Shown: positions 41,646 through 49,981 of the stretch, one piece after another
How positions within the stretch are numbered: the stretch's first letter is position 1
Layout: every line of letters begins with the position of its first letter
DNA from: an uncultured Lachnospiraceae bacterium
GTDB lineage: Bacteria > Bacillota > Clostridia > Lachnospirales > Lachnospiraceae
Direction: 5' to 3'
Assembly (NCBI GenBank): GCA_947626795.1
Contig: CANQTH010000010.1
Span: 1 to 49,981 of the forward strand
DNA length: 49,981 bases
Program-made: the position numbers and the translations under genes
Notes under the pieces: model-generated
Told to the model about the DNA's origin: nothing
Database searches by the model: none
Seen by the model: the letters and a program-made list of their open reading frames with translations, nothing else

Positions 41646-42842
41646 ATGGAAATGAAGCAATGGATGGAACAGGCGGAAGCGCATATCCTGCATACATACA
41701 ACCGCTATCCGGTGGTGTTGGAGCGCGGAGAGGGCGTGTACCTCTACGACACGGAAGGGAAGAAGTACTTGGATTTCGCGGCGGGGATCGCCGTCCAGGC
41801 GCTGGGCTATGGGAACCGGGAGTATAACGACGCGCTCAAGGCGCAGATCGACAGGCTGCTCCACACTTCCAACCTGTATTACAACCAGCCGACGATCGAG
41901 GCGGCGGAAAAGCTGTGCGAGGCGTCCGGCATGGACCGCGTGTTTTTCACGAACAGCGGGACGGAGGCCATCGAGGGCGCGATCAAGGCCGCGAAGAAAT
42001 ACGCCTATGAGAAAGACGGGAAGACGGATCATGAGATCATAGCCATGGAGCATTCGTTCCACGGGAGGACCCTGGGCGCGCTGGCCGTCACCGGGAACGC
42101 GCATTACCGCGAGCCGTTCGAGCCGCTGCCTGGGATCGTGAGGTTCGCAAGGTACAACGACTTGGAAAGCGTGAAAGAGCAGGTTACGGACAAGACCTGC
42201 GCGGTCATTTTGGAGACGGTTCAGGGGGAAGGCGGCGTCTATCCCGCGCAGGAAGGGTTTTTGAACGGGATCCGGCAGCTTTGCGAAGAACGCGATATCC
42301 TGCTCATTTTGGACGAGATCCAGTGCGGCATGGGCAGGACGGGCCATATGTTCGCATGGCAGGGCTACGGCGTGAAGCCGGATATCATGACGTGCGCGAA
42401 GGCGCTGGGCTGCGGCGTCCCGGTCGGGGCGTTTTTGATGACGGAGAAAGTGGCAAAAGGCTCGCTAAAGCCCGGCGACCATGGGACGACTTATGGCGGC
42501 AACCCGTTTGTCGGGGCGGCCGTGCGCAAGGTTCTGGAGATTTTTGAGAGAGAAAAGATTCCGGAACACGTCCGGGAAGTTTCCGGATATTTGGAAGAGC
42601 GGTTAAGGCGGTTCCAGGAAACGTATGCGTTTGTCAAGGACAGCCGCGGCGTCGGGCTGATTCGCGGGCTGGAGCTTTCCATCCCAGTCGGGGAAGTGAG
42701 CGCGAAAGCGTTGGAAGAAGGGCTGATCGTCATTACGGCGGGGAGCGATGTGCTTCGCTTCGTGCCGCCGCTCGTGATCGAAAAAGAGCATATCGACGAG
42801 ATGGCGGAGAAGCTGGAAAACGTGTTCCGTCAATATGCGTGA
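41646..42842 (+). CDS. argD: Acetylornithine aminotransferase
   Basis: PLP-dependent class III aminotransferase that makes N-acetylornithine. The 398-residue protein has GVYLYDTEGKKYLDFAAGI, FTNSGTEAIEGAIKAAKKYA, SFHGRTLGALAVTG, LILDEIQCGMGRTG and the PLP-lysine region TCAKALGCGVPVGAF. GGGAGG precedes the ATG at 41646. It starts 16 nt after argB and ends the biosynthetic part of the operon. Confidence 0.97.
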   Translation: MEMKQWMEQAEAHILHTYNRYPVVLERGEGVYLYDTEGKKYLDFAAGIAVQALGYGNREYNDALKAQIDRLLHTSNLYYNQPTIEAAEKLCEASGMDRVFFTNSGTEAIEGAIKAAKKYAYEKDGKTDHEIIAMEHSFHGRTLGALAVTGNAHYREPFEPLPGIVRFARYNDLESVKEQVTDKTCAVILETVQGEGGVYPAQEGFLNGIRQLCEERDILLILDEIQCGMGRTGHMFAWQGYGVKPDIMTCAKALGCGVPVGAFLMTEKVAKGSLKPGDHGTTYGGNPFVGAAVRKVLEIFEREKIPEHVREVSGYLEERLRRFQETYAFVKDSRGVGLIRGLELSIPVGEVSAKALEEGLIVITAGSDVLRFVPPLVIEKEHIDEMAEKLENVFRQYA

Positions 42843-42912
42843 GGAAAAGCCGTATAAAAATCCCGACATTGGCATATCCTACGGGAAAAGAATTATCCAG
42901 GAGGGATCGTCA

Positions 42913-43344
42913 ATGATTGGGATTTTTATCGCGCTTTTGTCAGGGGCGTTCATGAGCGTCCAGGGGGTGTTCAATACCGGGGTCACGAAGCATACCAGCA
43001 TATGGGTCAGCAATAGCTGGGTGCAGCTCTCCGCGCTCGCCGTCTGCCTGGCGGCCTGGCTCCTTACGGACCGGACGGGCTTTTCCGGCCTTTTGGAGAT
43101 CAGGCCGAGGTACCTGCTTTTGGGCGGAGCGATCGGCGCTCTCATCACGTATACCGTCATCAAGAGCATGGCGGCGCTGGGGCCTGCGCAGGCGGTCATG
43201 CTGATCGTCGTCTCCCAGCTCCTTGTCGCTTACCTGATCGAGCTTTTTGGGATCTTCGGGGTGGACAAGCAGCCGTTTGAATGGCGCAGGGCGGTCGGCA
43301 TGGCGATCTGCATCGTCGGCATCATCTTATTCAAATGGGAGTGA
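42913..43344 (+). CDS. DMT-family membrane transporter (YdcZ/DUF606 type)
   Basis: A 143-residue protein with about five membrane helices (MIGIFIALLSGAFMSVQGVF, WVQLSALAVCLAAWLL, YLLLGGAIGALITYTVI, AVMLIVVSQLLVAYLIELFG, AVGMAICIVGIILF), the pattern of DUF606 half-transporters, which are thought to pair. The ATG at 42913 follows GGAGGG. It starts 70 nt after argD and shares its terminator, so it may export or import something linked to arginine metabolism; the substrate is unknown. Confidence 0.85.
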   Translation: MIGIFIALLSGAFMSVQGVFNTGVTKHTSIWVSNSWVQLSALAVCLAAWLLTDRTGFSGLLEIRPRYLLLGGAIGALITYTVIKSMAALGPAQAVMLIVVSQLLVAYLIELFGIFGVDKQPFEWRRAVGMAICIVGIILFKWE

Positions 43345-43366
43345 GGGCGGAAGCCCTCCTTTTTTT
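43343..43366 (+). terminator. Terminator of the arg operon
   Basis: GAGGGC-GGAA-GCCCTC followed by CTTTTTTT; the stem begins inside the stop codon of the DMT gene. Classic intrinsic terminator. Confidence 0.9.
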
Positions 43367-43472
43367 CTGCGGGCAACGAGCCAGGCGGACGTGCTTGCGC
43401 GTCCATTTGGCGACTGCCGTTGCTTATCTTTACGGCTTTCCATGTTACGAAAAAATTAATAAATAATTACTC

Positions 43473-43501
43473 TTGTAATCACTCCAAAATTCCGATACAA
43501 T
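43473..43501 (+). promoter_or_regulatory. Sigma-A promoter of the comEA operon
   Basis: TTGTAA (43473-43478), 17 nt, TACAAT (43496-43501). The ~100-nt leader has a small TTCCC-atc-GGGAA hairpin followed by six Ts (43525-43546), a possible weak attenuator, and an AGCGCGC-ggc-GCGCGCT hairpin (43561-43577) close to the ribosome site. Confidence 0.7.
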
Positions 43502-43606
43502 AAAAAGGATCTGTGAATAAGCTTTTCCCATCGGGAACAATTTTTTGGCCTGGGGCGAAAAGCGCGCGGCGCGCGCTGCCCCGGCAATGGAAAGGTGGGA
43601 AAGAGC

Positions 43607-44308
43607 ATGAGAAAAAGAATCGTTTTTCTGGCCGCGCTGCATCTGGCGCTATGCCTGATGGCAGGCTGCGCGGGCGGCGCGCGGGACGGCATCCTCCTCT
43701 CGGGGGAGGAATCTTCGGACTCTTCGGGCGGGGATCTTGGCGAAGGATCTGCGGACGGGGGCCTCGGGGAGGGATCTTCTGGCGGAGGTTCCGGCGAAGG
43801 CGCCGCAGGCGCGGGTTCTGCTGAAGAGTCTGCAGGAGGGGGTTCCGGCGCGGGAGCCGGGACGATCTACGTGCAGGTAAGCGGCGCGGTGAAGGAGCCG
43901 GGCGTCTATGAATTAGAGGCGGGCAGCCGGATCTTCCAGGCGCTGGAGCTTGCAGGGGGCGTCACCGACGAGGCAGACGTGAAGGGCTTGAACCAGGCGG
44001 AGCCGCTAAGCGACGGGCAGATGGTATATATCATGGACAAGGAGGAAGCCCGGGCGCAGGAAGCTCAGGCTCGGGAAGCGCAGGAGGCGCAGGCCGGAGA
44101 AGCGCAGGACGACGGCAGGCTGGACTTAAACGCGGCTACCGAGGCCGAGCTGATGGAGCTGCCCGGCATCGGGGAAGCCAAGGCGAGGAGCATCCTCGCG
44201 TGGCGGGAAGCGAACGGCAGGTTCCGGCAGATCGAGGATCTGATGAAAGTGGAAGGCATCAAGGAAGGCGTGTTTTCCAAAGTGAAAGATTGCGTCAAGG
44301 TGGATTGA
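43607..44308 (+). CDS. comEA: ComEA-like DNA-binding protein with lipoprotein anchor
   Basis: Exported double-stranded-DNA receptor of the natural-transformation type. The 233-residue protein has a signal peptide with lipobox LMAGC (Cys21), a Gly/Ser/Glu-rich flexible linker (~22-87), an SLBB domain (IYVQVSGAVKEPGVYELEAG, ~90-145), a short Ala/Gln/Glu-rich repeat stretch (EAQAREAQEAQAGEAQ) and a C-terminal helix-hairpin-helix domain (LDLNAATEAELMELPGIGEA, ~174-233). B. subtilis ComEA is held by a transmembrane helix; here a lipid anchor is predicted. AAAGGTGG precedes the ATG. comEC lies 3.1 kb downstream. Confidence 0.88.
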   Translation: MRKRIVFLAALHLALCLMAGCAGGARDGILLSGEESSDSSGGDLGEGSADGGLGEGSSGGGSGEGAAGAGSAEESAGGGSGAGAGTIYVQVSGAVKEPGVYELEAGSRIFQALELAGGVTDEADVKGLNQAEPLSDGQMVYIMDKEEARAQEAQAREAQEAQAGEAQDDGRLDLNAATEAELMELPGIGEAKARSILAWREANGRFRQIEDLMKVEGIKEGVFSKVKDCVKVD

Positions 44309-44317
44309 GGAGGCAAA

Positions 44318-45007
44318 ATGGCAAAAAGGGTTCTGGTAGTGGACGATGAAAAATTGATTGTGAAAGGGATTCGCTTTAGCTTGGAGCAGGACGGCATGGA
44401 AGTGGACTGCGCCTACGACGGGGAGGAAGGGCTGCGGCTCGCGCAGGGCCAGGAGTACGATCTGATCCTGCTCGACATCATGCTGCCGAAGCTGGACGGC
44501 TTTGAGGTATGCCAGCAGATACGGGAGTTTTCCACCGTGCCGATCGTGATGCTCACGGCCAAGGGGGACGACATGGACAAGATCCTGGGGCTTGAGTACG
44601 GGGCGGACGATTACATTACGAAGCCGTTCAATATTCTGGAGGTGAAGGCGCGCATCAAGGCGATCATGCGCCGGACGTCGCCCAGGCAGCAGGCGAAGGA
44701 ACGGCCGAAGGTCGTGGAGGACGGCGAGCTGCGGCTGGACAGCGAGAGCCGCCGCCTCTTCGTCCTGGGCAAAGAGATCAATGTGACCGCGAAGGAATTC
44801 GATCTGCTTGAGCTTCTTGTCGTGAACAAGAATAAAGTCTACAGCCGGGAGAACCTGCTGAACCTGGTGTGGGGCTATGAGTACCCGGGGGACGTGCGCA
44901 CGGTGGACGTGCATGTGAGACGTCTGCGCGAGAAGATCGAGAGCAACCCGAGCGAGCCGAAGTACGTGCGCACGAAATGGGGCGTCGGCTATTATTACCA
45001 GGGGTAG
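44318..45007 (+). CDS. OmpR/PhoB-family response regulator
   Basis: A 229-residue DNA-binding regulator: receiver domain (residues ~4-116) with acidic pocket D9/D10, phospho-acceptor Asp53 (LILLDIMLPKLDG), Thr in MLTAKGDD and Lys in ITKPF; winged-helix output domain (~130-228) ending TVDVHVRRLREKIE and TKWGVGYYYQG. Closest in feel to WalR/PhoP-type regulators of the cell envelope. It starts 9 nt after comEA and is followed 9 nt later by its sensor kinase. Confidence 0.93.
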   Translation: MAKRVLVVDDEKLIVKGIRFSLEQDGMEVDCAYDGEEGLRLAQGQEYDLILLDIMLPKLDGFEVCQQIREFSTVPIVMLTAKGDDMDKILGLEYGADDYITKPFNILEVKARIKAIMRRTSPRQQAKERPKVVEDGELRLDSESRRLFVLGKEINVTAKEFDLLELLVVNKNKVYSRENLLNLVWGYEYPGDVRTVDVHVRRLREKIESNPSEPKYVRTKWGVGYYYQG

Positions 45008-45016
45008 GCGGAGAGG

Positions 45017-46441
45017 ATGAAGAGACTGAAATTTTTCCACAGCCTGAGATTCCGGCTGTTCTTATTATTCCTGTTGATGGGAATCATGCCCGGCATGGCG
45101 CTCCATGCCGGGATTCTTGCCAGCTATGAGAAAAAGGCGGTTTCCAACCAGAGCATCGACATTTTGGGGCAGGCGAAGATCTTGGGCAGCCAGCTCGCTT
45201 CTTATGATTATATCAAGGATCCCTCGGAAGAGGTCATCAACGCGCAGCTCGACTTGATCTCCAATGTTTACGACGGCCGGGTGATGATCATGAACAAGGG
45301 GTTCCAGATCGTGAAGGATACATACGGGCTTGACACGGGCAAGACGATCATCTCGGAGGAAGTGGTCAAGAGCTTTGGGGGCGAGGAGATCTCGAAGTAC
45401 GATTCAAAGAACCGCTATATCGAGCTTTCCGTCCCGGTGAAGGACCAGGAGCAGAACACGCTCGGCGTCCTTCTCGTCAGCGTGTCTACGGACAGCATCA
45501 TGTCGAATTACGATTATCTGAAAGACCGCATGCTGGCGATCGAGATCGTGAGCGCGATCGTGGTCGTGGCTGCGGCGGTCTTTTTGGCGCGCCTGCTCGT
45601 GCATCCGCTTGGGAAGCTTACGACGTCCTTAGCGGAGATCCAGGCGAAAGAAGGGGAAGGCGGGGAAGGCGTGCTGATGGTTTCCGATTATACGGAGACG
45701 GAGGCGATATCCAACGCCTTCAACGAGATGCTGGGGAAGATGCGCGTCGTCGACCGTTCCAGGCAGGAATTTGTCGCCAATGTCTCGCATGAGCTAAAGA
45801 CGCCCCTGACGTCCATGAAGGTCCTCGCGGATTCCCTGCTGGGGCAGGAGGACGTCCCGGTGGAGCTGTATAAGGATTTCATGGGGGACATCGCGGAGGA
45901 GATCGAGCGTGAGAACAAGATCATCAACGACCTGCTCTCCTTAGTGAAGATGGATAAGTCGGCGGGGGATCTGAATATCTCGTCCGTCAATGTCAACGAG
46001 CTTTTGGAAATGCTCCTAAAGCGGCTGCGCCCCATCGCGGAAAAGCAGAACGTGGAGCTTGTCTTAGAGAGCTTCCGCCCGGTAAGCGCGGAGATCGACG
46101 AGGTGAAATTGTCGCTCGCGCTGAACAATCTGGTGGAGAACGCCATAAAGTACAACAAAAAAGGCGGCTGGGTGCATGTCTCGCTCAATGCGGACCACAA
46201 GTATTTTTACGTGCGCGTGGAGGATTCCGGGATCGGCATACCGCAGGAGGACCTGGAGCATATATACGAGCGGTTTTTCCGCGTGGACAAATCGCATTCA
46301 AAGGAGATCAAAGGGACGGGCCTTGGGCTTGCGATCACGCGGAACGCCATCCTGATGCACCGCGGGGCGATCAAGGCGCACAGCAAAGAAGGGGAAGGGA
46401 CGACGTTCACGGTCCGCATACCCTTGACATATACCGTGTAG
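45017..46441 (+). CDS. Membrane sensor histidine kinase
   Basis: A 474-residue kinase with two membrane helices (~residues 11-33 and ~173-195) around an extracellular sensor of ~140 residues (GRVMIMNKGFQIVKDTYG, a double-PAS-like fold), a HAMP segment (~196-245), the H-box FVANVSHELKTPLTS with His258, and ATPase motifs N (LNNLVENAIKYN), G1 (VEDSGIGIP), F (YERFFRVD) and G2 (GTGLGLAI). Architecture is that of WalK-like envelope sensors without the PAS domain inside the cell. Paired with the response regulator upstream; the stimulus is unknown. Confidence 0.93.
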   Translation: MKRLKFFHSLRFRLFLLFLLMGIMPGMALHAGILASYEKKAVSNQSIDILGQAKILGSQLASYDYIKDPSEEVINAQLDLISNVYDGRVMIMNKGFQIVKDTYGLDTGKTIISEEVVKSFGGEEISKYDSKNRYIELSVPVKDQEQNTLGVLLVSVSTDSIMSNYDYLKDRMLAIEIVSAIVVVAAAVFLARLLVHPLGKLTTSLAEIQAKEGEGGEGVLMVSDYTETEAISNAFNEMLGKMRVVDRSRQEFVANVSHELKTPLTSMKVLADSLLGQEDVPVELYKDFMGDIAEEIERENKIINDLLSLVKMDKSAGDLNISSVNVNELLEMLLKRLRPIAEKQNVELVLESFRPVSAEIDEVKLSLALNNLVENAIKYNKKGGWVHVSLNADHKYFYVRVEDSGIGIPQEDLEHIYERFFRVDKSHSKEIKGTGLGLAITRNAILMHRGAIKAHSKEGEGTTFTVRIPLTYTV

Positions 46442-46450
46442 GAGGATGGG

Positions 46451-47395
46451 ATGGGGAGAACGAAGAAAAAATGGCTTCTGCTGTCCCTGCTGGCGTTTTT
46501 GCCTGTGATCCTGGCAGCGTGCGGGGAAAAAAAGGAAGAGGCGTCCGCGTACAGCATTTATTATATCAACCAGGACATGACGAAGACCGTAGCGGTCGGC
46601 TACGAGCCGGATGCGACAAACAGCGAGTGGATGATCGAGGAGTTTTTGGAAAAATTATTCCGGGACACGGACGAGCCGGGGCTTGTGGGAGTTCCGGACG
46701 AGGCGAGGCTGGCGTCCTGGAATCTGGACAATTCGCAGCTTTACTTATATTTTGACAGCGATTATTCCAAAATGGACAATGTGAGCGAGGTCCTGTGCCG
46801 GGCGGCGGTCGTCAAGACGCTGATCCAGGTGGACGGCGTGGAGGGCATTTCCTTTTATGTGGGGGACGCGCCGCTTACGGACGTCAACGGGACCCCGGTC
46901 GGGGTCATGACGGCGGAGAGCTTCGTGGAGAATCCGGGGGAGCAGATCAACGCCATCCAGAATGCGAGCATTACGCTTTATTTTGCGGACAAGAAGGGGA
47001 CGGGCCTGGTGCAGGAAGTGCAGGAAGTGCATTACAGCGGGAACATTTCCCTGGAAAAGCTGGTGATGGAGCAGTTGCTGAAAGGCCCGAAAGGGGACGG
47101 GAAGCGCGCGGCGATCCCGAAAGGCACGAAGCTGGTCAACGTGTCCGTGCTGGACGGCGTCGGGTACGTCAATTTGGACGAGGGGTTCCTAAAGCAGGAT
47201 TATGAAGTCTCCGAGCCGGTCGTCATCTACTCGATCGTCAATTCCCTGGCGGAGCTTCCGAATGTGAATAAGGTGCAGATTTCCGTGAATGGGGACAGCA
47301 ACCTGGTGTACCGGGAAAAATTCGATCTGTCGGCCACATATGAGAGGGATCTGGACTATGTGGACGGCCAGGGAGAGAAGAAGAAAGGAAAATGA
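46451..47395 (+). CDS. GerMN-domain lipoprotein
   Basis: A 314-residue lipoprotein: signal peptide with lipobox LAAC (Cys25), then two GerMN domains (~residues 35-160 and ~172-295; the second holds LEKLVMEQLLKGPKGDG and VSVLDGVGYVNLDEGF). GerM of B. subtilis has two such domains and is needed for sporulation and germination, joining the SpoIIIAH-SpoIIQ channel. Other GerMN proteins occur next to two-component systems, as here, where LpqB/YycH-like roles in kinase signalling are possible. It starts 9 nt after the kinase gene, so a link to that sensor is as likely as a sporulation role. Confidence 0.85.
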   Translation: MGRTKKKWLLLSLLAFLPVILAACGEKKEEASAYSIYYINQDMTKTVAVGYEPDATNSEWMIEEFLEKLFRDTDEPGLVGVPDEARLASWNLDNSQLYLYFDSDYSKMDNVSEVLCRAAVVKTLIQVDGVEGISFYVGDAPLTDVNGTPVGVMTAESFVENPGEQINAIQNASITLYFADKKGTGLVQEVQEVHYSGNISLEKLVMEQLLKGPKGDGKRAAIPKGTKLVNVSVLDGVGYVNLDEGFLKQDYEVSEPVVIYSIVNSLAELPNVNKVQISVNGDSNLVYREKFDLSATYERDLDYVDGQGEKKKGK

Positions 47396-47416
47396 GAAGA
47401 AGGAAAGGAGGCGCGC

Positions 47417-49906
47417 GTGGCAAACAGGACGGCCTGCTGCCTGGCGCTGTCTTTCCTGATGGGGATCTTGTACGCAGGCCCGCCAGGGGCCTGGGCCGCC
47501 GGGGGGATGCTGCTTTTTTGCATCGGCGCCGGGGCGGCCGTCGCAGCGCATTACAAAGAGAGGCCGTGGCGGATGCTGCTGCTGCGGACGCTGCCGTGCC
47601 TGCTGTTGTTTTTTGCCGGGGCGGCGCATATGGACGCCGCGCGGCAGGTGCGGGACGGCCTTGCGGGCGCGCTTACGGAGGGCGAGCGGATCACTGTCAG
47701 GGGACGGGTCTGCCATGCGCAGGAAAAAGAAGGAAAGACGGTTTATCATCTGGAAGACGCCCGGGTTTTTGCGGGCGGCAAAGCTTACCCCTGTTTTGGG
47801 GTTCTAGTCTACAGTTCCAGCGCGGGTTTCCATCCGGGGAATATCCTGGAAGCGGATGGGACGTACGCGCCATTTCAGATTTCCCGCAATGAAGGGAATT
47901 TCAACGAGAAGCAATATTACCAAAGCAAAAAAATAGAATTCCGCGTGTTTTCGGACGAAGAGAGGCTGGCGTCCGGGGAAGTGGACAAGTACGCCGTTTT
48001 TTTAGGGGAGCTGCGCGAAAAGCTCGAAAAGTCCCTGGTAAAGTGCATGGATGCGAAGGACGCCGGGGTGATGGCGAATATCACGCTGGGCGAGAAGTCG
48101 CTGTTGGACGCGGAGGTGAAGTCGCTCTACCAGGACGCAGGGATCTCCCATATCCTGGCGATCTCGGGGCTTCACGTCTCTTTATTTGGCATGGGCGCGT
48201 TTTGGCTCTTGCAGAAGCTCCGCTGCCCGGCGTGGGCGGGAGCGGCATTGTCCGCGGGCGCGGCGTACAGCTTCGGGCTGATGTCCGGCATGGAAGTTTC
48301 CGCGGCGCGCGCGGTCTGTATGTTTTCGCTGATGATGGCGGCGCGGATGTCCGGGCGCAGTTACGATTCCGCGACGGCGCTGGCGGTGAGCGCGGGGCTG
48401 CAGGCATGGGAAAACCCGTTTGTGCTGTGGAATACGGGCTTCCTCCTGTCTTACGGGGCGGTTTTGGGCGCGACCGTGGCGGCGGGGACGATCCGGCAGA
48501 CGTGGAGAAGCGGCAGGGACGAGAGGGCGTGCGCGTCAGGAAAGGAAGCCGGAGGCGCGTGCGCGTCGGGAAAGGCGCGCAGGGCCGGGGAAGAGTGTGC
48601 GTCGGGAAAGGAAGCCGGGGGCGGCGGGATCTTGAGCCGCGCTGCGTGCGGCCTGGCGGGGAAATTGCGGGACACCGTATTTATGAGCTTTTGCATTCAG
48701 CTTACGACCCTGCCGCTGTCGCTGTATTATTATTACGGGACGCCGAGCTACGGAATTCTTACGAACGCCTGCGTCTTGCCGTTCATGGGGGTTTTGCTCT
48801 CCCTTGGGGCGGCGGGGGCGTTTGCCGGGCTTTTTTCCGTGCGGCTCGGGACGCTGATCTTAACGCCTGCGGGATGGCTGCTTTCGGCGTATGAGCGGGC
48901 CTGCGAGGGATTTTTGGACCTGCCGGGCGCAACCTTGCTCCCGGGGCGGCCCCCGCTTTGGCTTGCGGTTTCTTATTATGCCGTTCTTTTCGGTATTTTG
49001 TGGATCTTGGCGCACGGCGGGAAGAAGAAATGGCTCGCGGGGATCGCGGCGTCCCTTCTGGCACTGTTTTGCGTGCGCGGCGGGAAAGGGCTTGAGATCG
49101 TGGCGCTGGACGTTGGGCAGGGGGACGGGATTTACATACAGGCGCAGGACGGGGCGCGTTTTTTTATCGACGGCGGCAGCAGCGATGTGAGGCAGGTGGG
49201 GAAATACCGTATTTTGCCGTTCTTGAAGGCTCGCGGGGCCGGCTCTATAAAGGGGTGGATCGTGTCCCACGCGGACGCCGACCACGTCAATGGGCTGGAA
49301 GAGCTTTTGGAGGACGGCTATCCGGTGGAATACCTTATCGTGCCGGAAGGGATGCGGCAGGCGGACGAGGCGGAGCGGGAGCTGCTCACGCTTGCGAAAC
49401 GGTCCGGATGCCATGTCCTCTACGCCGCGCAGGGGATGAAGTTTGGCTCGGAAACGCTGACGTTCACGGTCTTGTATCCGGGGGCTGGGACGGCGCAGGG
49501 GGCGGGCGGCCAGGCGGAAAAGGACCGGAACGCGGGATCCCTCGTGGTATCGATGGAGAGCCAGGGGCTTACCGGGATCTTTACCGGGGACATCGGGGAA
49601 GCGCAGGAGAGGGAGATCCTGGAGGGACGCTGTCTGGAAGCGTGCGGCGTCGGGAAGGCGGATTTTTACAAGGCGGCGCATCACGGCTCGAACGGCTCGA
49701 ACAGCCTGGAGTTTTTGCAGGCCCTCTCGCCTTCCCTGTCGGTGATATCCTGCGGGGAAGGGAACACGTACGGGCATCCGGGCGCGGAAGCCGTCGGCCG
49801 GATGGAGCAGGCGGGCAGCCGGGTGTTCTGCACGATGGAGGCCGGGCAGATCTCCATGCGGCCGGAAGACGGGGGCATGCGGGTCTGGCGGTATCTGGAG
49901 GAGTAG
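47417..49906 (+). CDS. comEC: DNA internalisation competence protein ComEC/Rec2
   Basis: Membrane channel and nuclease for DNA uptake. The 829-residue protein has N-terminal membrane helices, an external OB-fold domain (~residues 60-170), the competence membrane domain (~200-560, with ISHILAISGLHVSLFG at ~237) and a C-terminal metallo-beta-lactamase domain (~565-829) with LDVGQGDGIYIQ, SHADADHVNG (zinc or metal ligands, ~617) and AAHHGSNGSNS. GTG start with AAAGGAGG upstream. A repetitive insert (residues ~371-401) rich in ACASGKEAGG lies in the middle of the channel domain. The gene is complete, so DNA uptake may be functional. Confidence 0.95.
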   Translation: MANRTACCLALSFLMGILYAGPPGAWAAGGMLLFCIGAGAAVAAHYKERPWRMLLLRTLPCLLLFFAGAAHMDAARQVRDGLAGALTEGERITVRGRVCHAQEKEGKTVYHLEDARVFAGGKAYPCFGVLVYSSSAGFHPGNILEADGTYAPFQISRNEGNFNEKQYYQSKKIEFRVFSDEERLASGEVDKYAVFLGELREKLEKSLVKCMDAKDAGVMANITLGEKSLLDAEVKSLYQDAGISHILAISGLHVSLFGMGAFWLLQKLRCPAWAGAALSAGAAYSFGLMSGMEVSAARAVCMFSLMMAARMSGRSYDSATALAVSAGLQAWENPFVLWNTGFLLSYGAVLGATVAAGTIRQTWRSGRDERACASGKEAGGACASGKARRAGEECASGKEAGGGGILSRAACGLAGKLRDTVFMSFCIQLTTLPLSLYYYYGTPSYGILTNACVLPFMGVLLSLGAAGAFAGLFSVRLGTLILTPAGWLLSAYERACEGFLDLPGATLLPGRPPLWLAVSYYAVLFGILWILAHGGKKKWLAGIAASLLALFCVRGGKGLEIVALDVGQGDGIYIQAQDGARFFIDGGSSDVRQVGKYRILPFLKARGAGSIKGWIVSHADADHVNGLEELLEDGYPVEYLIVPEGMRQADEAERELLTLAKRSGCHVLYAAQGMKFGSETLTFTVLYPGAGTAQGAGGQAEKDRNAGSLVVSMESQGLTGIFTGDIGEAQEREILEGRCLEACGVGKADFYKAAHHGSNGSNSLEFLQALSPSLSVISCGEGNTYGHPGAEAVGRMEQAGSRVFCTMEAGQISMRPEDGGMRVWRYLEE
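48527..48621 (+). repeat. In-frame repeat inside comEC (about three copies)
   Basis: GCGTGCGCGTCAGGAAAGG at 48527 recurs at 48557 (30 bp later) and, in part (TGTGCGTCGGGAAAGG), at 48595. The encoded ACASGKEAGG, ACASGKARRAG and ECASGKEAGG units lie between predicted membrane helices of the channel domain. Confidence 0.85.
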
Positions 49907-49981
49907 GGCTGACTTGCAATCCGAAATTCCAGTGAAAAAGTAAATTCCACCGCCCTTTAAAATCTGGCGTATTTTATATAT

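Noticed and set aside
49907..49981. Next gene after comEC
   Set aside because: The last 75 bases show no start, ribosome site or hairpin that can be judged; nothing supportable is seen there.

Overview
The window looks like chromosome of a GC-rich, endospore-forming member of the Clostridia, most likely Lachnospiraceae. The reasons are a Firmicutes-type dcw cluster running into spoIIGA-sigE, a sigG gene, small CotF-type coat proteins, a GerMN lipoprotein, a giant 2-hydroxyacyl-CoA dehydratase activase fusion, and typical Firmicutes signals (strong AGGAGG ribosome sites, TTG starts, TTGACA-N17-TATAAT promoters). No rRNA, tRNA, CRISPR array or intact insertion sequence is visible.

Layout. 1-0.6 kb: 3' part of an Rpn-like gene with a coiled-coil repeat tail. 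0.7-11.4 kb: division and wall cluster mraZ-rsmH-ftsL-two class B PBPs-mraY-ftsW-ftsQ, driven by one promoter with a 10-bp-periodic MraZ-box array, then ftsZ with its own promoter. No murD, murG, murB, murE or murF is interleaved. 11.5-15.7 kb: spoIIGA-sigE behind a spoIIG-like Spo0A promoter, a beta-CASP metallo-beta-lactamase gene, and sigG in the opposite orientation. 15.8-19.9 kb: two small unknown proteins, argS, a Gx-type membrane protein and two coat proteins. 20.0-24.2 kb: 1414-residue activase/dehydratase-like fusion on the minus strand. 24.4-31.1 kb: LysM protein, inactive rhomboid-like protein, glnS, a DUF2225 protein, a MORN lipoprotein and an SH3-NlpC/P60 hydrolase. 31.1-33.1 kb: a decayed surface-protein gene, then a very AT-rich three-gene cassette of unknown function. 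33.1-35.9 kb: rpsO-pnp. 36.0-42.8 kb: arginine biosynthesis, with argG divergent from argC-GNAT-argJ-argB-argD and a 36-bp ArgR-like palindrome lying exactly on the argC promoter. 42.9-49.9 kb: a DMT-type transporter, then comEA, a two-component system, a GerMN lipoprotein and comEC.

Three non-coding patterns stand out. (1) A dispersed structured repeat family with ends like GTAACAGTTCAGCC / GGCTGAACTGTTACGG occurs at about ten intergenic loci. Most copies start within about 10 nt of a stop codon, and four are followed at once by a consensus sigma-A promoter. (2) Three unrelated genes (the 15.8 kb gene, argS, argC) have their last codons and stop copied downstream as tandem repeats of 65, 59 and 70 bp. 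(3) Exported or membrane proteins carry in-frame low-complexity expansions of 36, 51 and about 30 bp units.

The AT-rich cassette (31.8-33.1 kb), set between two copies of the dispersed repeat, is the best candidate for an undescribed functional module. Nothing in its sequence lets me name its function.
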